Assembly: GCA_036503065.1 (NCBI GenBank) | Contig: DASXXM010000213.1 | Span: 1 to 22,281, forward strand | Length of the DNA stretch: 22,281 nucleotides | DNA from: DATEPR01 sp036503065 | GTDB taxonomy: Bacteria; Actinomycetota; Actinomycetes; Mycobacteriales; Pseudonocardiaceae | Direction: 5' to 3' | Shown: positions 14,556 through 21,666 of the stretch, piece after piece | Numbering within the stretch: the stretch's first letter is position 1 | Layout: each line of letters begins with the position of its first letter | Made by a program: the position numbers and the translations under genes | The notes under the pieces: model-generated | What the model was told of the DNA's origin: nothing | The model's input: the letters and a program-made list of their open reading frames with translations, nothing else | The model's database searches: none

Positions 14556-15554
14556 CTATGAGTTGATGGTCAGATGTGGACCGATGAAGTGGCTGGGTCG
14601 GCCGTTTCGCCACACGACGGAGGCATTGAGTTGTTCCGCCTCCCACCGCCGGACCAGGGACTGGTGGACGCCGTCGTCGAGCACCACGGCGTGCCACGGG
14701 GTCAGCCAACCGTCCTTCGTCCGCATGAGTCGCAGCCCGAACTTCTCCGAATGCGGCGGTTGCGGATGGATCGAGAGGCGTATCGTGCCGGGAAATCGCT
14801 CGGCGACCATCCGGCTCCACGCGTTGCTGCGGCGGATGGTCTGATATGCGGCCTCCTTCGACTCCTGCCGCAACTTCGTCCTGGACGATTCGGCGCCGCG
14901 GGTGCCCAGCGCGTCCTCGAACATGAACCGATGGATACCGTTGAACAACGCTCGCATGCTGTCCTCGGTGCGGGTGCGCTGTTTCAGTTCGCCGATGGTG
15001 CTCGCGTAGTTCTCCTCGAGCACTTGGCGCAACCTGGGATAGTGCAGGCTGCCGAAGGCGTCGTCCAGCCCGAACAGGTCGAGCGACTTCCAGTTGGCCG
15101 CGCTGATCATGCTGGTCAGGTTGGCGCGGTACGCGGTGACCGCGTCGTCGGTCACGCCGACCACGTCGGCGAAGACGTGACCGTCCGAGCAGATCGTGAC
15201 CCGGGCACCCGACGCGTAGAAATGGCCGATGTAGTCGCAGAGCGCCTGCAGAAAGCTCAGTGCCAGATATTCACCCAGGTCCGGCAGCGAGCCGAGCACC
15301 TTGCTGCGGTTCGGTGACTTCGCCGGAAACGCGGGGATGACGAAGTGGATTTCCTCATGCCTGCTGATAAAATGTGCCAACCTGGACACGCGCGCCTCGA
15401 AACACGCGTCGCACGGCATCGACGGACTGTCGCCGCTTTCGGCTTCCAGTGACTCGTCAACGCGTCGGTAGCGGTAGAGCAGGCCGAGCACCTGCTGCGC
15501 GATCTCCGTCGAAACCGACTCCGTCGTGAGACTCCTGCTCAATGTCTCCCCCAT
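14556..15554 (-). CDS. isnA: Isonitrile synthase, PvcA/IsnA (DIT1/PvcA) family
   Basis: A 332-aa member of the Dit1/PvcA family. Characterised members build an isonitrile on the amino group of Tyr or Trp, taking the isonitrile carbon from ribulose 5-phosphate. Family motifs in order: PAFPAKSPN (74-82, with K79 in the active-site loop), KVLGSLPDLGE (85-95), SDGHVFAD (123-130), YQTIRRSNAWSRMV (237-250), RLSIHPQPPHSEKFGLRL (259-276) and TPWHAVVLDD (285-294). Length is normal, near 330 aa. I use the ATG at 15554; a TTG at 15599 overlaps the likely promoter, and a TTG four codons in has a better GGGGGAG site. A C-x-x-C is present at 48-51 (MPCDACFEARV). It heads the operon with the oxygenase and flavoprotein. 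Whether it uses Tyr or Trp cannot be told by eye. Confidence 0.93.
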   Translation of the reverse strand: MGETLSRSLTTESVSTEIAQQVLGLLYRYRRVDESLEAESGDSPSMPCDACFEARVSRLAHFISRHEEIHFVIPAFPAKSPNRSKVLGSLPDLGEYLALSFLQALCDYIGHFYASGARVTICSDGHVFADVVGVTDDAVTAYRANLTSMISAANWKSLDLFGLDDAFGSLHYPRLRQVLEENYASTIGELKQRTRTEDSMRALFNGIHRFMFEDALGTRGAESSRTKLRQESKEAAYQTIRRSNAWSRMVAERFPGTIRLSIHPQPPHSEKFGLRLMRTKDGWLTPWHAVVLDDGVHQSLVRRWEAEQLNASVVWRNGRPSHFIGPHLTINS

Positions 15555-15590
15555 GGCCCAGCACGCTGCCCCATTTGCCCGCTCGAAAAC

Positions 15591-15596
15591 GGTATA
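15591..15596 (-). promoter_or_regulatory. Candidate -10 of the isonitrile operon
   Basis: On the minus strand the hexamer reads TATACC within TTGTATACCG, about 37 bp upstream of the ATG. That would give a leader of roughly 30 nt. No convincing -35 is present at the correct distance, suggesting an activator-dependent or alternative-sigma promoter. Weak evidence. Confidence 0.35.
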
Positions 15597-16012
15597 CAAC
15601 AGAACGGATCGAGCCGACCGCGATAAACGCGGAGGTCAACCTTCTGTCGCCGCCCCTCCATGCAACCGGAGTTCAGGCTGCCACCGGCTCACCAACTCGT
15701 GCAATGGACCGGCCATCGATACGTCCGACTTTGGCACGTTGGTGTGAGTCCGGCGTGCCGGTCCGGACACGTGGCTCGCCGATGACGTTCGTCGCCGGGC
15801 GGGGCGCCCGCCGACCGTCGCCTGCCTCACAGGTTTTTCACAGGTTGGACTTGCGGGTTCGCGCTGTCCGCGGACCAATCCGCCAGGTCGCGCTGGTGTT
15901 GTCCGCCGGCGAGTCACGGCTGTGAACACGTTGACTCGGCCCCTATCGGTTATTGCTCGGTCATGATCCGCTTGACCGTGAGAGATGCGTCACGGTACGT
16001 TTGCGCATTATA

Positions 16013-16029
16013 AGTAAGACTTGCTTACT
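16013..16029. promoter_or_regulatory. AGTAAG-N5-CTTACT dyad before secreted-protein gene
   Basis: AGTAAG (16013-16018) and CTTACT (16024-16029) form a perfect 6-bp inverted repeat with a 5-bp spacer in an AT-rich patch, 47 bp upstream of the ATG at 16077. Its shape resembles operators of TetR-type repressors. TATAAG overlaps the left arm and could be a -10. Confidence 0.45.
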
Positions 16030-16076
16030 AAATATTCGATCACGTGTCCTGTCGATCGACGCCCTCGGAGGTGCTG

Positions 16077-16628
16077 ATGAACAAGCGTGTACTGCTGGCC
16101 GTTCTCGCCTCGTTGTCACTGGTCGTCGGCGCCGTCGCGACCGCGGCGGGACCGGCTGCGGCAGTCCAACCCCATGACACGCAGAGTTTCCTCGTCACTC
16201 TGTACGGCTTTCCGGACAACTCCCCGCCCGGTGCCGGCATCGCCTTTCCACAGATCCACAGTCAGGCCGGCGGCACCGGAACCTTCGCCGATCCGGTCAC
16301 CTTCGCCACCGACCAGAACGAATTGGCGCCCGGCAGCATCGTCTATTATCCGTTCCTGCACCGTTACTTCATCATGGAGGACGACTGCGTCGAGTGCGAT
16401 CAGGACTGGGAGGGCAACGGACCTGATGGCGGCCCGAACTTCAACCACATCGATCTGTGGGTCGGCGGCGAGAACGGCGACTCGAACGCCGTGATCAACT
16501 GCGAGGACGCGCTGACGCAGCAGGGCGACGTGGTCATCAACCCACCGTCGAACGAGCCGGTGGACACCACCCCGCTGTTCGACTCGAATACGAACACCTG
16601 CTACGACCCCAGCAGTTTCCCCGGTTGA
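16077..16628 (+). CDS. Small secreted Cys-containing protein, function unknown
   Basis: A 183-aa exported protein. The signal peptide MNKRVLLAVLASLSLVVGA... ends near AAAV (about residue 30). The mature part has LYGFPDNSPPGAGIAFP, then DPVTFATDQNELAPGSIVYYP, then FIMEDDCVECDQDW and a HIDLWVGGENG segment, and a C-terminal INCEDAL and NTCYDP. Four Cys in the mature region (a CxxC pair and two single Cys) suggest two disulphides. The overall pattern (small secreted beta-rich domain, EDDC.EC motif) resembles conserved proteins I have seen in actinobacteria and fungi, but I cannot assign a function. The ATG at 16077 has GGAGG upstream. It ends 14 bp before a strong hairpin, so it is probably monocistronic. 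Confidence 0.85.
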   Translation: MNKRVLLAVLASLSLVVGAVATAAGPAAAVQPHDTQSFLVTLYGFPDNSPPGAGIAFPQIHSQAGGTGTFADPVTFATDQNELAPGSIVYYPFLHRYFIMEDDCVECDQDWEGNGPDGGPNFNHIDLWVGGENGDSNAVINCEDALTQQGDVVINPPSNEPVDTTPLFDSNTNTCYDPSSFPG

Positions 16629-16642
16629 CGACCGCACATCAC

Positions 16643-16683
16643 CCCGATGGTGTCCACAGTGGCGTGCTGTGGACACCATCGGG
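16643..16683 (+). terminator. 17-bp perfect hairpin after secreted-protein gene
   Basis: CCCGATGGTGTCCACAG (16643-16659) pairs perfectly with 16667-16683 around a 7-nt loop, 14 bp after the stop codon. It is a strong intrinsic-type terminator without a long U tract. Confidence 0.85.
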
Positions 16684-16726
16684 AGTTGACGCCGCCGCTC
16701 GCCCGCCGTCGTGCCACGATTAGGGT

Positions 16727-17197
16727 GTGAGTCCGCAGCAGTTCCACGCAGTCATCGCCGCCGGTCTTCGGGGTTGGGCGAGCATCTCGGTGCCGTTCGA
16801 CCCGGACGAGACGTGGGGCGCCAGGGCCGACCATCCCGTCGGCGGCACGATCGAGGGCAGGCACGTCCGCGGCAGGGTGTCACGCCGGGGTAGCGGATGG
16901 GTGTTGACCGTGACCCCGATGTGGCTACGCGACACGGGCGTCGCGATCGGCGACGAGGTGACCGTCGAACTGGCCCCGGAAGGTCCGCAACGCGGTGATC
17001 TCGCCGACGACATCGCCGCGGCGCTCGCCGCCGACCCGGCCGCGAGCGCGTTCTTCGACACGCTGGCGCAGTTCTATCGCAAGGCGTACCTCCGCTGGAT
17101 CGACGGGACCACCCGCAGGCCGGAACTCCGCGCGGCCCGCATCGCCGAAGTGGTCGACCTGCTCGCGGCCGGAGTCAAACTGCGGCCACGACCGTGA
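16727..17197 (+). CDS. DUF1905 / YdeI-OmpD-associated family protein
   Basis: A 156-aa protein. The N-terminal half (8-85) matches the DUF1905 pattern (WASISVPFDP, VGGTIEGRHVRGRVSRRG, MWLRDTGVAIGDEVTVEL). The C-terminal half (about 90-150) has ADDIAAALAADPAASAFFDTL and FYRKAYLRWIDGTTRRPELRAARI, the YdeI/OmpD-associated signature. Proteins of this pair are linked in name to bacteriocin protection, but no mechanism is established. The start is a GTG at 16727 directly preceded by TTAGGGT, so the mRNA may have a very short leader or none. It converges on the carotenoid-oxygenase gene across a long hairpin. Confidence 0.88.
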   Translation: MSPQQFHAVIAAGLRGWASISVPFDPDETWGARADHPVGGTIEGRHVRGRVSRRGSGWVLTVTPMWLRDTGVAIGDEVTVELAPEGPQRGDLADDIAAALAADPAASAFFDTLAQFYRKAYLRWIDGTTRRPELRAARIAEVVDLLAAGVKLRPRP

Positions 17198-17204
17198 TGG
17201 CGCG

Positions 17205-17243
17205 CTGACGCGGATCTGTTGGGTGCCAACAGATCCGCGTCAG
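17205..17243. terminator. 18-bp perfect hairpin between convergent genes
   Basis: CTGACGCGGATCTGTTGG (17205-17222) pairs perfectly with 17226-17243 with only three unpaired loop bases. It starts 8 bp after the DUF1905 gene stop and ends 9 bp before the oxygenase stop, so it can end transcription from both sides. Confidence 0.88.
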
Positions 17244-17252
17244 GCTGGTGGG

Positions 17253-18581
17253 TCAGTGGGTGTCGGGCAGCCAGTTGCCGTGGAAGCCGGCGGGCACCCG
17301 GCGGGGTAGGTGGATGGTGGCGGTTGGCGCGGCGGCCAGGTCGTCGGCGTCCAGGATGACCAGGTCGCTGCCGTTGGTCGCGGCGTCGTGGACGAAGCTC
17401 ATCAGCCAGCCGGGGCCACCGGCCTGGTCGTCCGCGGCGGCGAAGGCGGCCTCGCCGGGGACCCGGCCCTCGCCGAACTGGTGGCTGGTGACGTCGCCCT
17501 GTTCGAGGTCGTAGCGGTGGATCTCGCCGCCGTGCGGGCCGTGTGTCGCGCTGATGTGGCCGTATCGGGCGGGTAGGCCGGCGAGTCGGTCGTCGATGCG
17601 CGGGAACTCACCGGGGCGCTCGTCCAGTTGGTCCTCGCGCACCGTGCCGGCGACCAGGTCGATCGTCCAGCGCCACAGGGTGGCCGGCCCGGTCACCTCG
17701 ACGCCGTCGCCGAGCGAGTCGTAGCGCGCCGCGTGCAGTACCAGCCGTTGGCCGTCGGCTTCCTCGTGGGCGTTGAGGGTGTGGAACACGTAGCAGGCGT
17801 CGATCTCGAACCACCGCACCGGGCCGAAGGGGTCGTCCCGACGCAGTACACCCAGCCGGGCGCCGTAGTCGGGGGTCCACGTGTAGGGCATGCCCGGCTC
17901 TTCGCCGCGCTGCCTGCCGAGGTCGAACAGGATCGGCAGGTCCATGAAGATCACGTGGCCTGCGGTCAGGGCGAAGTCGTGCATCATCGTGGACGCGCCG
18001 ACGTCGACCGGACGGCTGAGGACCAGTTCGCCGTCGGCGTTCGCGCGGTGGTAGGTCACGAACGGTGCGGTGGTGTCGTAGCCGAAGAAGTGCAGTTCCC
18101 CGGTGGTGGGGCAGGTTTTCGGGTGTGCGGTCATCGCGGTGCGCAGCCGGCCGTCGAAGTCGTAGGCGCCGACGGTGTCCAGTTCGTGCCCCGGCTGGCA
18201 GCTCAGTTCGTACGGATAGGACGACTCGACCAGCGCCAGGGTGCGTCCGGCGTGGCGGACCACGTGCGTGTTGGCCGGGCCCGCGGTGAGGTCGGTGACG
18301 CCCTGCTCGTCGCGTGATCGCGCGCCGTGGACGAAGGTGCTGGTGCGGACCCAACGGTTGCGGTAGGCGGTGGCCGTGCCGGCCTCGATGCGGACGCCGT
18401 GCACCATGCCGTCGCCGAGGAACCAGTGCGGCGATGCGGCGTCGCGCGGGTTGGGGCCGTTGCGCAGGTACCAGCCGGTCAGCTCGGGCGGGATGGTGCC
18501 GCTGACGGGCAGGTCGGTGACGGTGAGTTCGTCGGGCACCGGGGCGAAGTTGTCGAGCAGGTGCGGTGCTGTCGCGGTCAT
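17253..18581 (-). CDS. Carotenoid cleavage oxygenase family protein
   Basis: A 442-aa member of the carotenoid/stilbene cleavage oxygenase family, seven-bladed propellers that split alkenes with O2 at a four-His iron centre. All four ligands are visible: H153 (TAHPKTCPTTGEL), H201 (MMHDFALT), H267 (VFHTLNAHEE) and H434 (AGFHGNW). The N-terminal WYLRNGPNP and FLGDGMVHGV are also typical. Substrate could be an apocarotenoid, a stilbene or a related styryl compound; sequence does not decide. The ATG at 18581 has GGAG eight bases upstream. It begins 22 bp after the membrane-protein gene, forming a two-gene operon divergent from padR. Confidence 0.95.
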   Translation of the reverse strand: MTATAPHLLDNFAPVPDELTVTDLPVSGTIPPELTGWYLRNGPNPRDAASPHWFLGDGMVHGVRIEAGTATAYRNRWVRTSTFVHGARSRDEQGVTDLTAGPANTHVVRHAGRTLALVESSYPYELSCQPGHELDTVGAYDFDGRLRTAMTAHPKTCPTTGELHFFGYDTTAPFVTYHRANADGELVLSRPVDVGASTMMHDFALTAGHVIFMDLPILFDLGRQRGEEPGMPYTWTPDYGARLGVLRRDDPFGPVRWFEIDACYVFHTLNAHEEADGQRLVLHAARYDSLGDGVEVTGPATLWRWTIDLVAGTVREDQLDERPGEFPRIDDRLAGLPARYGHISATHGPHGGEIHRYDLEQGDVTSHQFGEGRVPGEAAFAAADDQAGGPGWLMSFVHDAATNGSDLVILDADDLAAAPTATIHLPRRVPAGFHGNWLPDTH

Positions 18582-18603
18582 GTCGGACTCCAAAGGATTG
18601 TGG

Positions 18604-19173
18604 TCAGCTGCCGTTCGCGGCGGCCAGCCGGGCCTGGACGATCTTGGGGTAGCGGATGGTGAACGTGGCCGGCAGCACGAAGGCCGCGACCTGGACCAGC
18701 GTGGTGATCAGGGCGCCGACGTTGTTGATCGCGAAGATCAGGCTGAGCACCGCGGTGACGGCGAAACACGTCGCCCAGACGGTGGTGATGACCACGTTGA
18801 CGCGGATGAACCCCGGGTTGTCCCACAACTCGCGCGGGGCACCGAGCTTCGCGATGCCGAGGGTGAACGGGCGGCGCACGGCCAGGGAACCCCAGGCGAT
18901 CAGCGCGAGCCAGCCGAAGGACAGCGCCCCGGTGTAGTGGTGCAGCGGGGAATGGGTTGCGGCGAAGGCCACCGTACTCAGTAGGGCGAAGTACACGACG
19001 GTGGCGATGTCCAGCACCAGCGCGCTCGCGGGCACGCCGGAGGTGCGTTGCCGCACAAGCGAAACCAGGGCGATGGCCAGGGCGGCCAGCGCGGCCCACT
19101 GCCAGGCGACCGAGGCCAGGGCGGCGAACACGATGTAGGGCAGGTAGCCACGGACGAAGCTCAGCTTGCTCAT
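18604..19173 (-). CDS. Conserved membrane protein upstream of carotenoid oxygenase
   Basis: A 189-aa integral membrane protein with about five or six hydrophobic helices (roughly 8-40, 50-72, 78-97, 122-148 and 150-172). Recognisable text includes the central FGWLALIAWGSLAVRRPFTLGIAKLGAPRELWDNPGF. The layout is reminiscent of intracellular-septation/VC0807-like membrane proteins, but I do not assign a function. The ATG at 19173 has GAGAGGAAA about eight bases upstream. Being co-transcribed with the oxygenase and divergent from padR, it could transport or hold a hydrophobic substrate or product of the oxygenase; this is inference. Confidence 0.85.
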   Translation of the reverse strand: MSKLSFVRGYLPYIVFAALASVAWQWAALAALAIALVSLVRQRTSGVPASALVLDIATVVYFALLSTVAFAATHSPLHHYTGALSFGWLALIAWGSLAVRRPFTLGIAKLGAPRELWDNPGFIRVNVVITTVWATCFAVTAVLSLIFAINNVGALITTLVQVAAFVLPATFTIRYPKIVQARLAAANGS

Positions 19174-19224
19174 GGCGGTTTCCTCTCGCTCCGGGGATCT
19201 GGATGTGTCAGATCCGACAGGGCG

Positions 19225-19254
19225 AACGTAGACCGTCCGGAACTGACATGTCAA
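19225..19254 (-). promoter_or_regulatory. Promoter of the membrane protein-oxygenase operon
   Basis: On the minus strand a consensus -35 TTGACA (19254-19249) and a -10 TACGTT (19230-19225) are 18 bp apart, about 50 bp upstream of the ATG at 19173. The -35 overlaps the palindrome TGACATGTCA, so a bound PadR would exclude RNA polymerase. Confidence 0.7.
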
Positions 19255-19282
19255 GACTGGAAGGTAATACTTTGACATGTCG
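19244..19282. promoter_or_regulatory. Paired TGACATGTC boxes, probable PadR operator
   Basis: TGACATGTCA (19244-19253, perfect palindrome) and TGACATGTCG (19273-19282) are 29 bp apart, near three helical turns. Both contain the ACATGT core expected of PadR-type sites (ATGT/ACAT). One covers the -35 of the divergent operon; the other lies just upstream of the padR -10 TAGAAT (19287-19292). This would give joint control of the operon and autoregulation. Confidence 0.75.
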
Positions 19283-19317
19283 GTGCTAGAATGGACTGAA
19301 CTGGGAAAGTGGGTGCC

Positions 19318-19839
19318 ATGAGCCTCCGTCACGCTCTGCTCGGCCTGCTCGTGGAACGCACGGCCAGCGGCTACGAGCTGCTGAAGCTGTTCGACACGTC
19401 GCTGGCCCACGTGTGGCCCGCCAGCCAGAGCCAGGTCTACGGCGAGTTGACGAAGCTGGCCGACACCGGCCTGGTCGAGGTCGTGGCGCAGGGTCCCCGC
19501 GGACGCAAGGACTACGCGCTCACCGACGCGGGCATGGCCGAACTGCGCCGCTGGCTCGCCGAGCCACCGCCCGACCAGCCCGCGCGCAACGAGATCCAGC
19601 TCAGGGTGTTCTTCCTGGACCTGCTCACGCCATCGCAGCGCCTGGCGTTCCTGGACGAGCAGGCCGAACGCGCCGCCGCGCGCCACGCCGCGCTGCGGGA
19701 GGTCCTGGACTCGGAGGACTGGACGGAAGCGGGCATGCTCACCGCCAACGGCCGGTTATCACTGGAATACGGCCTGCGCTTCACCGCGATGCGCGAGGAA
19801 TGGGCCCGCTGGGCCGCCAAACAGATCGCCGCCGACTGA
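19318..19839 (+). CDS. PadR-family transcriptional regulator
   Basis: A 173-aa PadR regulator with the C-terminal helical (Vir) extension. The N-terminal winged helix begins SLRHALLGLLVERTASGYELLK and includes VWPASQSQVYGELTKLADTGLVE (about 33-55) and the wing RGRKDYALTDAG. The C-terminal half (about 90-173) is the dimerising helical domain. The ATG at 19318 gives the usual PadR start; a GTG at 19309 would add three residues. A -10 TAGAAT lies about 26 bp upstream. It is divergent from the oxygenase operon and probably represses it and itself until an aromatic or hydrophobic effector binds; the effector is inferred from the family (phenolic acid response in the type member). Confidence 0.93.
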   Translation: MSLRHALLGLLVERTASGYELLKLFDTSLAHVWPASQSQVYGELTKLADTGLVEVVAQGPRGRKDYALTDAGMAELRRWLAEPPPDQPARNEIQLRVFFLDLLTPSQRLAFLDEQAERAAARHAALREVLDSEDWTEAGMLTANGRLSLEYGLRFTAMREEWARWAAKQIAAD

Positions 19840-19860
19840 CATCGTCTCCCGCTGCGCGGC

Positions 19861-19896
19861 ACTGCGTCCCGCCGGCCGACACCGACGGGACGCAGT
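19861..19896. terminator. 11-bp hairpin between convergent padR and secreted-protein genes
   Basis: ACTGCGTCCCG (19861-19871) pairs perfectly with CGGGACGCAGT (19886-19896) over a 14-nt loop, 21 bp after the padR stop and 21 bp beyond the stop of the opposing gene. It probably terminates both. Confidence 0.7.
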
Positions 19897-19917
19897 CGCC
19901 GACAGGAGCCGGGCCGC

Positions 19918-21474
19918 TCAGAATTCCGTGCTGGCCCAATAGCACGCCTTGGCCGCGCCCGGGGCGGGGTCGGCACCGAAGTTGGCGACGGCGCACGGCA
20001 CGCCGCTGGTCGGGGTGGCCGTGATGTTGAGGTAGACGTAGTGGCCGTTGGCGCCGAACGCGACCTCGTGGGTGCCACCGACGCCGGTGTCGAAGAAGCA
20101 GGTGTCGTTCTCGGCCGCGCACGTGGTCCACGAGACCGTGCCGGGCGGTGGGGCCGTGATGTAGCAGGCCTTGACCGATCCGTTGGCCGGGTCGCCGAAG
20201 TTGGCGTTGTTGCACGTGATTCCGTTGGTGACGGTGGCGTAGTGGTACTGGCCGTTGGCGCCGTAGGCGACGGTCAGGGTGCTGCCGTTGAACGAGCAGA
20301 GGCTGTTCTCGCCGGCACACAGCGTCCACGTGTTGTTGCCGGGCGGGATGTCCTGGGTGTAGCACGCCTTGTACGTGCCGTTGTTGGGATCGCCGAAAGC
20401 GCCGGTGTTGCAGTTGATCGTCCTGGCGGTCAGGTCGAAGTAGGAATATCGTTCGTTGGCGCCGAAGGCGAAGCTCTGCTGGGTCGAGAGGACGCAGTTG
20501 CCGTCTTCGGTGTTACAGCGCGGCCAGGTGCCGGGGAGAATGGTCGTGCTGGGATTGAGTTGACAGCTGGCGGTGTAGTTGTCCCACAGTTTCTGCAGGA
20601 TGTACTCGTGTCTGTTCAGGGTCACGTCGCCGCCGAAGCTGTCGAGTGGCCCGAACTGGAAGGCGCACTTGTTCTCGACTTCCACATTGTTGTTGTCGGT
20701 GTAGCCGCGACCGGCGATGAGGTCGGTACTCGCGCCGAAGACGGTCGCCGCGATCGAGTTGATGGTTGCGTCGGCGTCGTTGTTGTTGGGGCTGGAGCCC
20801 GGGCTGCACGGCAGGCCGGACGCGGCGTAGGGGAGGATCGCATAGGTCGTGTTGTTGTTGAAGAAGCCGTGGTAGGCACAGAAGTTGGTGCCGGCGCAGG
20901 AGGTGAGTGAGCTGTCGAAGCAGACGTTCTCACCGCGTTGCGTGAAGACCAGGTAGATGTTGTTGACCTGGGTCGGCCAGCCGTTCACCTGTTTGGCCCG
21001 GGTGACTTCCTGTTGGATGTTGTTGTCCAGCAACGGATTGGCCGGGTACGCGCTGGTGTCGACCCAGGAGCCGGCGAATCGGGTGCCGTTGGGGCCCAGG
21101 TTGGACAGGTCCGGGTACTGGGCGGCGATCTGGTACTCGGGGCTGATGGTGAAATCGTTGAGGAACTGGGTGGTGAGGTCGTTGTAGCCGGCCGCCACAC
21201 TGTTGGTGGGTTCCCAGTAAATGGCCCACAGGCTGGTGTGGTTCTCCAGTACCGCGCTGCCGTTGCGGTAGACGGCGTTGATACCGGAGTTCACCGTCGC
21301 CGGTCTGACCGATCCCGGTGTTCTTGGTGACATGAACGTCGGGTGACTTGCCTGGCTGGCAGTTGCCGGCGTTGCTGCCGCGCCGGCCGGTGCCGTGGGC
21401 AGCAGTACCAGTGCGGCCAGTGCGGCCATGAGTGTCGTGGCAACGGTGACGAATTTGTGCGGATATCGTGGCAT
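19918..21474 (-). CDS. Large secreted protein with three C-terminal Cys repeats
   Basis: A 518-aa exported protein. The signal peptide (MPRYPHKFVTVATTLMAALA..., about 1-33) is followed by an N-terminal domain (about 65-310) with WAIYWEPTNSVAAGY, VNNIYLVFTQRGENVC, NFCAYHGFF and NKCAFQFGP. These recall a family of bacterial secreted proteins distantly like plant EXORDIUM/PHI-1. The C-terminus carries three tandem repeats, W317-Y372, W383-Y438 and W449-Y512, repeating every 66 residues. Each has four Cys and the pattern W..C..E...C, then FGAN or YGANG with aromatic residues, then FG-DP..G..KACY. They look like small binding modules. The ATG at 21474 has GGAGGAAG upstream. Substrate and role are unknown; carbohydrate or cell-wall binding is a guess. 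Confidence 0.85.
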   Translation of the reverse strand: MPRYPHKFVTVATTLMAALAALVLLPTAPAGAAATPATASQASHPTFMSPRTPGSVRPATVNSGINAVYRNGSAVLENHTSLWAIYWEPTNSVAAGYNDLTTQFLNDFTISPEYQIAAQYPDLSNLGPNGTRFAGSWVDTSAYPANPLLDNNIQQEVTRAKQVNGWPTQVNNIYLVFTQRGENVCFDSSLTSCAGTNFCAYHGFFNNNTTYAILPYAASGLPCSPGSSPNNNDADATINSIAATVFGASTDLIAGRGYTDNNNVEVENKCAFQFGPLDSFGGDVTLNRHEYILQKLWDNYTASCQLNPSTTILPGTWPRCNTEDGNCVLSTQQSFAFGANERYSYFDLTARTINCNTGAFGDPNNGTYKACYTQDIPPGNNTWTLCAGENSLCSFNGSTLTVAYGANGQYHYATVTNGITCNNANFGDPANGSVKACYITAPPPGTVSWTTCAAENDTCFFDTGVGGTHEVAFGANGHYVYLNITATPTSGVPCAVANFGADPAPGAAKACYWASTEF

Positions 21475-21666
21475 GCCCGGACTTCCTCCACCAGGTCGTT
21501 GAGGTCGCGCAGAGTCCACCCAGTGTGCGGGCGGCGCGGTGTTCCCAACAAGGCCGGGAATCCGGCCGTAATAGGCTCGGGAGTAGGAAAAGAATTAGGC
21601 CGGACGGCGCAGGCTGCACCATTTGCGCGCCGGCCTTGTCATTGGCTCGCGCTCAGTACACGACGT

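Larger units (their letters stand above)
15555..16076. other. 522-bp divergent region upstream of isnA
   Basis: It separates isnA (minus) from the secreted-protein gene (plus). Near isnA it holds a candidate -10. Near the other gene it becomes AT-rich and holds an AGTAAG/CTTACT dyad. In between, TCACAGGTT occurs twice at an 11-bp interval (15827-15835 and 15838-15846), about one helical turn. No copy of the MarR palindrome was found here, and no convincing small gene. Confidence 0.5.

Noticed and set aside
14574..15317. Plus-strand open frame within isnA
   Set aside because: Antisense to a gene whose family motifs are unambiguous; no ribosome site or recognisable domain.
14556..15554. Isonitrile made by the ScoE-type (glycine-adduct, non-haem iron) lipopeptide route
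   Set aside because: The synthase carries Dit1/PvcA motifs, and no acyl-ACP ligase, thioesterase or NRPS genes of that pathway are present.
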